A stretch of DNA of 15,675 nucleotides, taken from the NCBI GenBank assembly GCA_964432995.1, contig CAYSPU010000141.1, forward strand, positions 1 through 15,675, given 5' to 3'. Below the pieces are notes generated by a model. The model was not told the origin of the DNA. It did no database searches and worked only from the letters and a program-made list of their open reading frames with translations. Numbering within the stretch: position 1 is the stretch's first letter; every line of letters starts with the position of its first letter. Source of the stretch: CAYSPU01 sp964432995. GTDB taxonomy: Bacteria > Verrucomicrobiota > Verrucomicrobiia > Limisphaerales > JAHDYP01. This document shows positions 15,620 to 15,675 of this stretch, one piece after another. Position numbers and translations under genes: made by a program.

Positions 15620-15675
15620 GCGGTCAAGTCCTGAAACTGATTTGGTACTTTTCTCAATGGTTTGTTGCTGGGTTT
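15620..15675. other. Right-edge non-coding tail
   Basis: The last 56 bases turn A+T-richer after the array (ACTGATTTGGTACTTTTCTC and beyond). No gene start or recognisable signal is visible before the window ends. Confidence 0.4.

Noticed and set aside
13435..15657. A 740-codon minus-strand open frame running from the GAACC array through the glycosidase
   Set aside because: Its start is the tandem array itself (RFRVQRFRG repeats) and the rest is antisense to a well-supported hydrolase.
1..15675. Phage, toxin-antitoxin, restriction or other defence system
   Set aside because: No integrase, transposase, nuclease, ATPase or toxin-like gene is visible on either strand; the genes are surface proteins, lactate metabolism and a glycosidase.

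Overview
The window is GC-rich. Its mix of genes is typical of Verrucomicrobiota or the wider PVC group: a short exported protein ending in a PEP-CTERM-like tail, a giant secreted mosaic of PA14, Ig-like, leucine-rich-repeat (LRR) and Calx-beta domains ending in ...FYRILEQ, a lutABC lactate-oxidation operon, and an exported (alpha/alpha)6-type glycoside hydrolase. Intergenic DNA is rich in short repeats. The phylum is inferred from gene content; there is no marker gene in the window.

Layout. At 1-240 lie the first copy of a 150-bp repeat (10-159) carrying an inverted repeat, and a weak hairpin. From 238 to 9157 the minus strand holds two exported-protein genes read in the same direction: the 2736-residue giant (947-9157) and, 34 bp downstream of it, a 224-residue P-domain protein with a C-terminal membrane tail (238-912). 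At 9158-9937 there is a long non-coding stretch with the likely leader of the giant gene, the second copy of the 150-bp repeat (9641-9790), a small GAACC tandem array and a polypyrimidine tract. From 9938 to 12734 the minus strand holds lutA-lutB-lutC, joined by two ATGA overlaps. At 12735-13098 is a divergent intergenic region with a short CGCGGAT repeat and a possible 48-codon gene. From 13099 to 15309 the plus strand encodes a 736-residue exported six-hairpin glycosidase-like protein. The right edge (15320-15619) holds two adjacent tandem arrays, an 8-bp GTCGGCAY array and a 29-unit GAACC array.

How the genes may work together. LutABC oxidises L-lactate to pyruvate. The divergent glycosidase could feed it if its substrate yields lactaldehyde or lactate, as deoxy-sugars such as rhamnose or fucose do; this link is inference. 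The giant protein and the P-domain protein look like a co-transcribed surface pair, probably for adhesion or polysaccharide contact. I see no phage, transposase, CRISPR, tRNA or rRNA.

The most unusual points are four. The same 150-bp repeat brackets the surface-protein pair in direct orientation. The giant protein contains three homologous N-cap/LRR/C-cap cassettes. A 7/8-bp alternating GAACC array lies at the right edge, with a small relative beside the second 150-bp repeat. A short ORF with coding-like codon use lies upstream of lutA.
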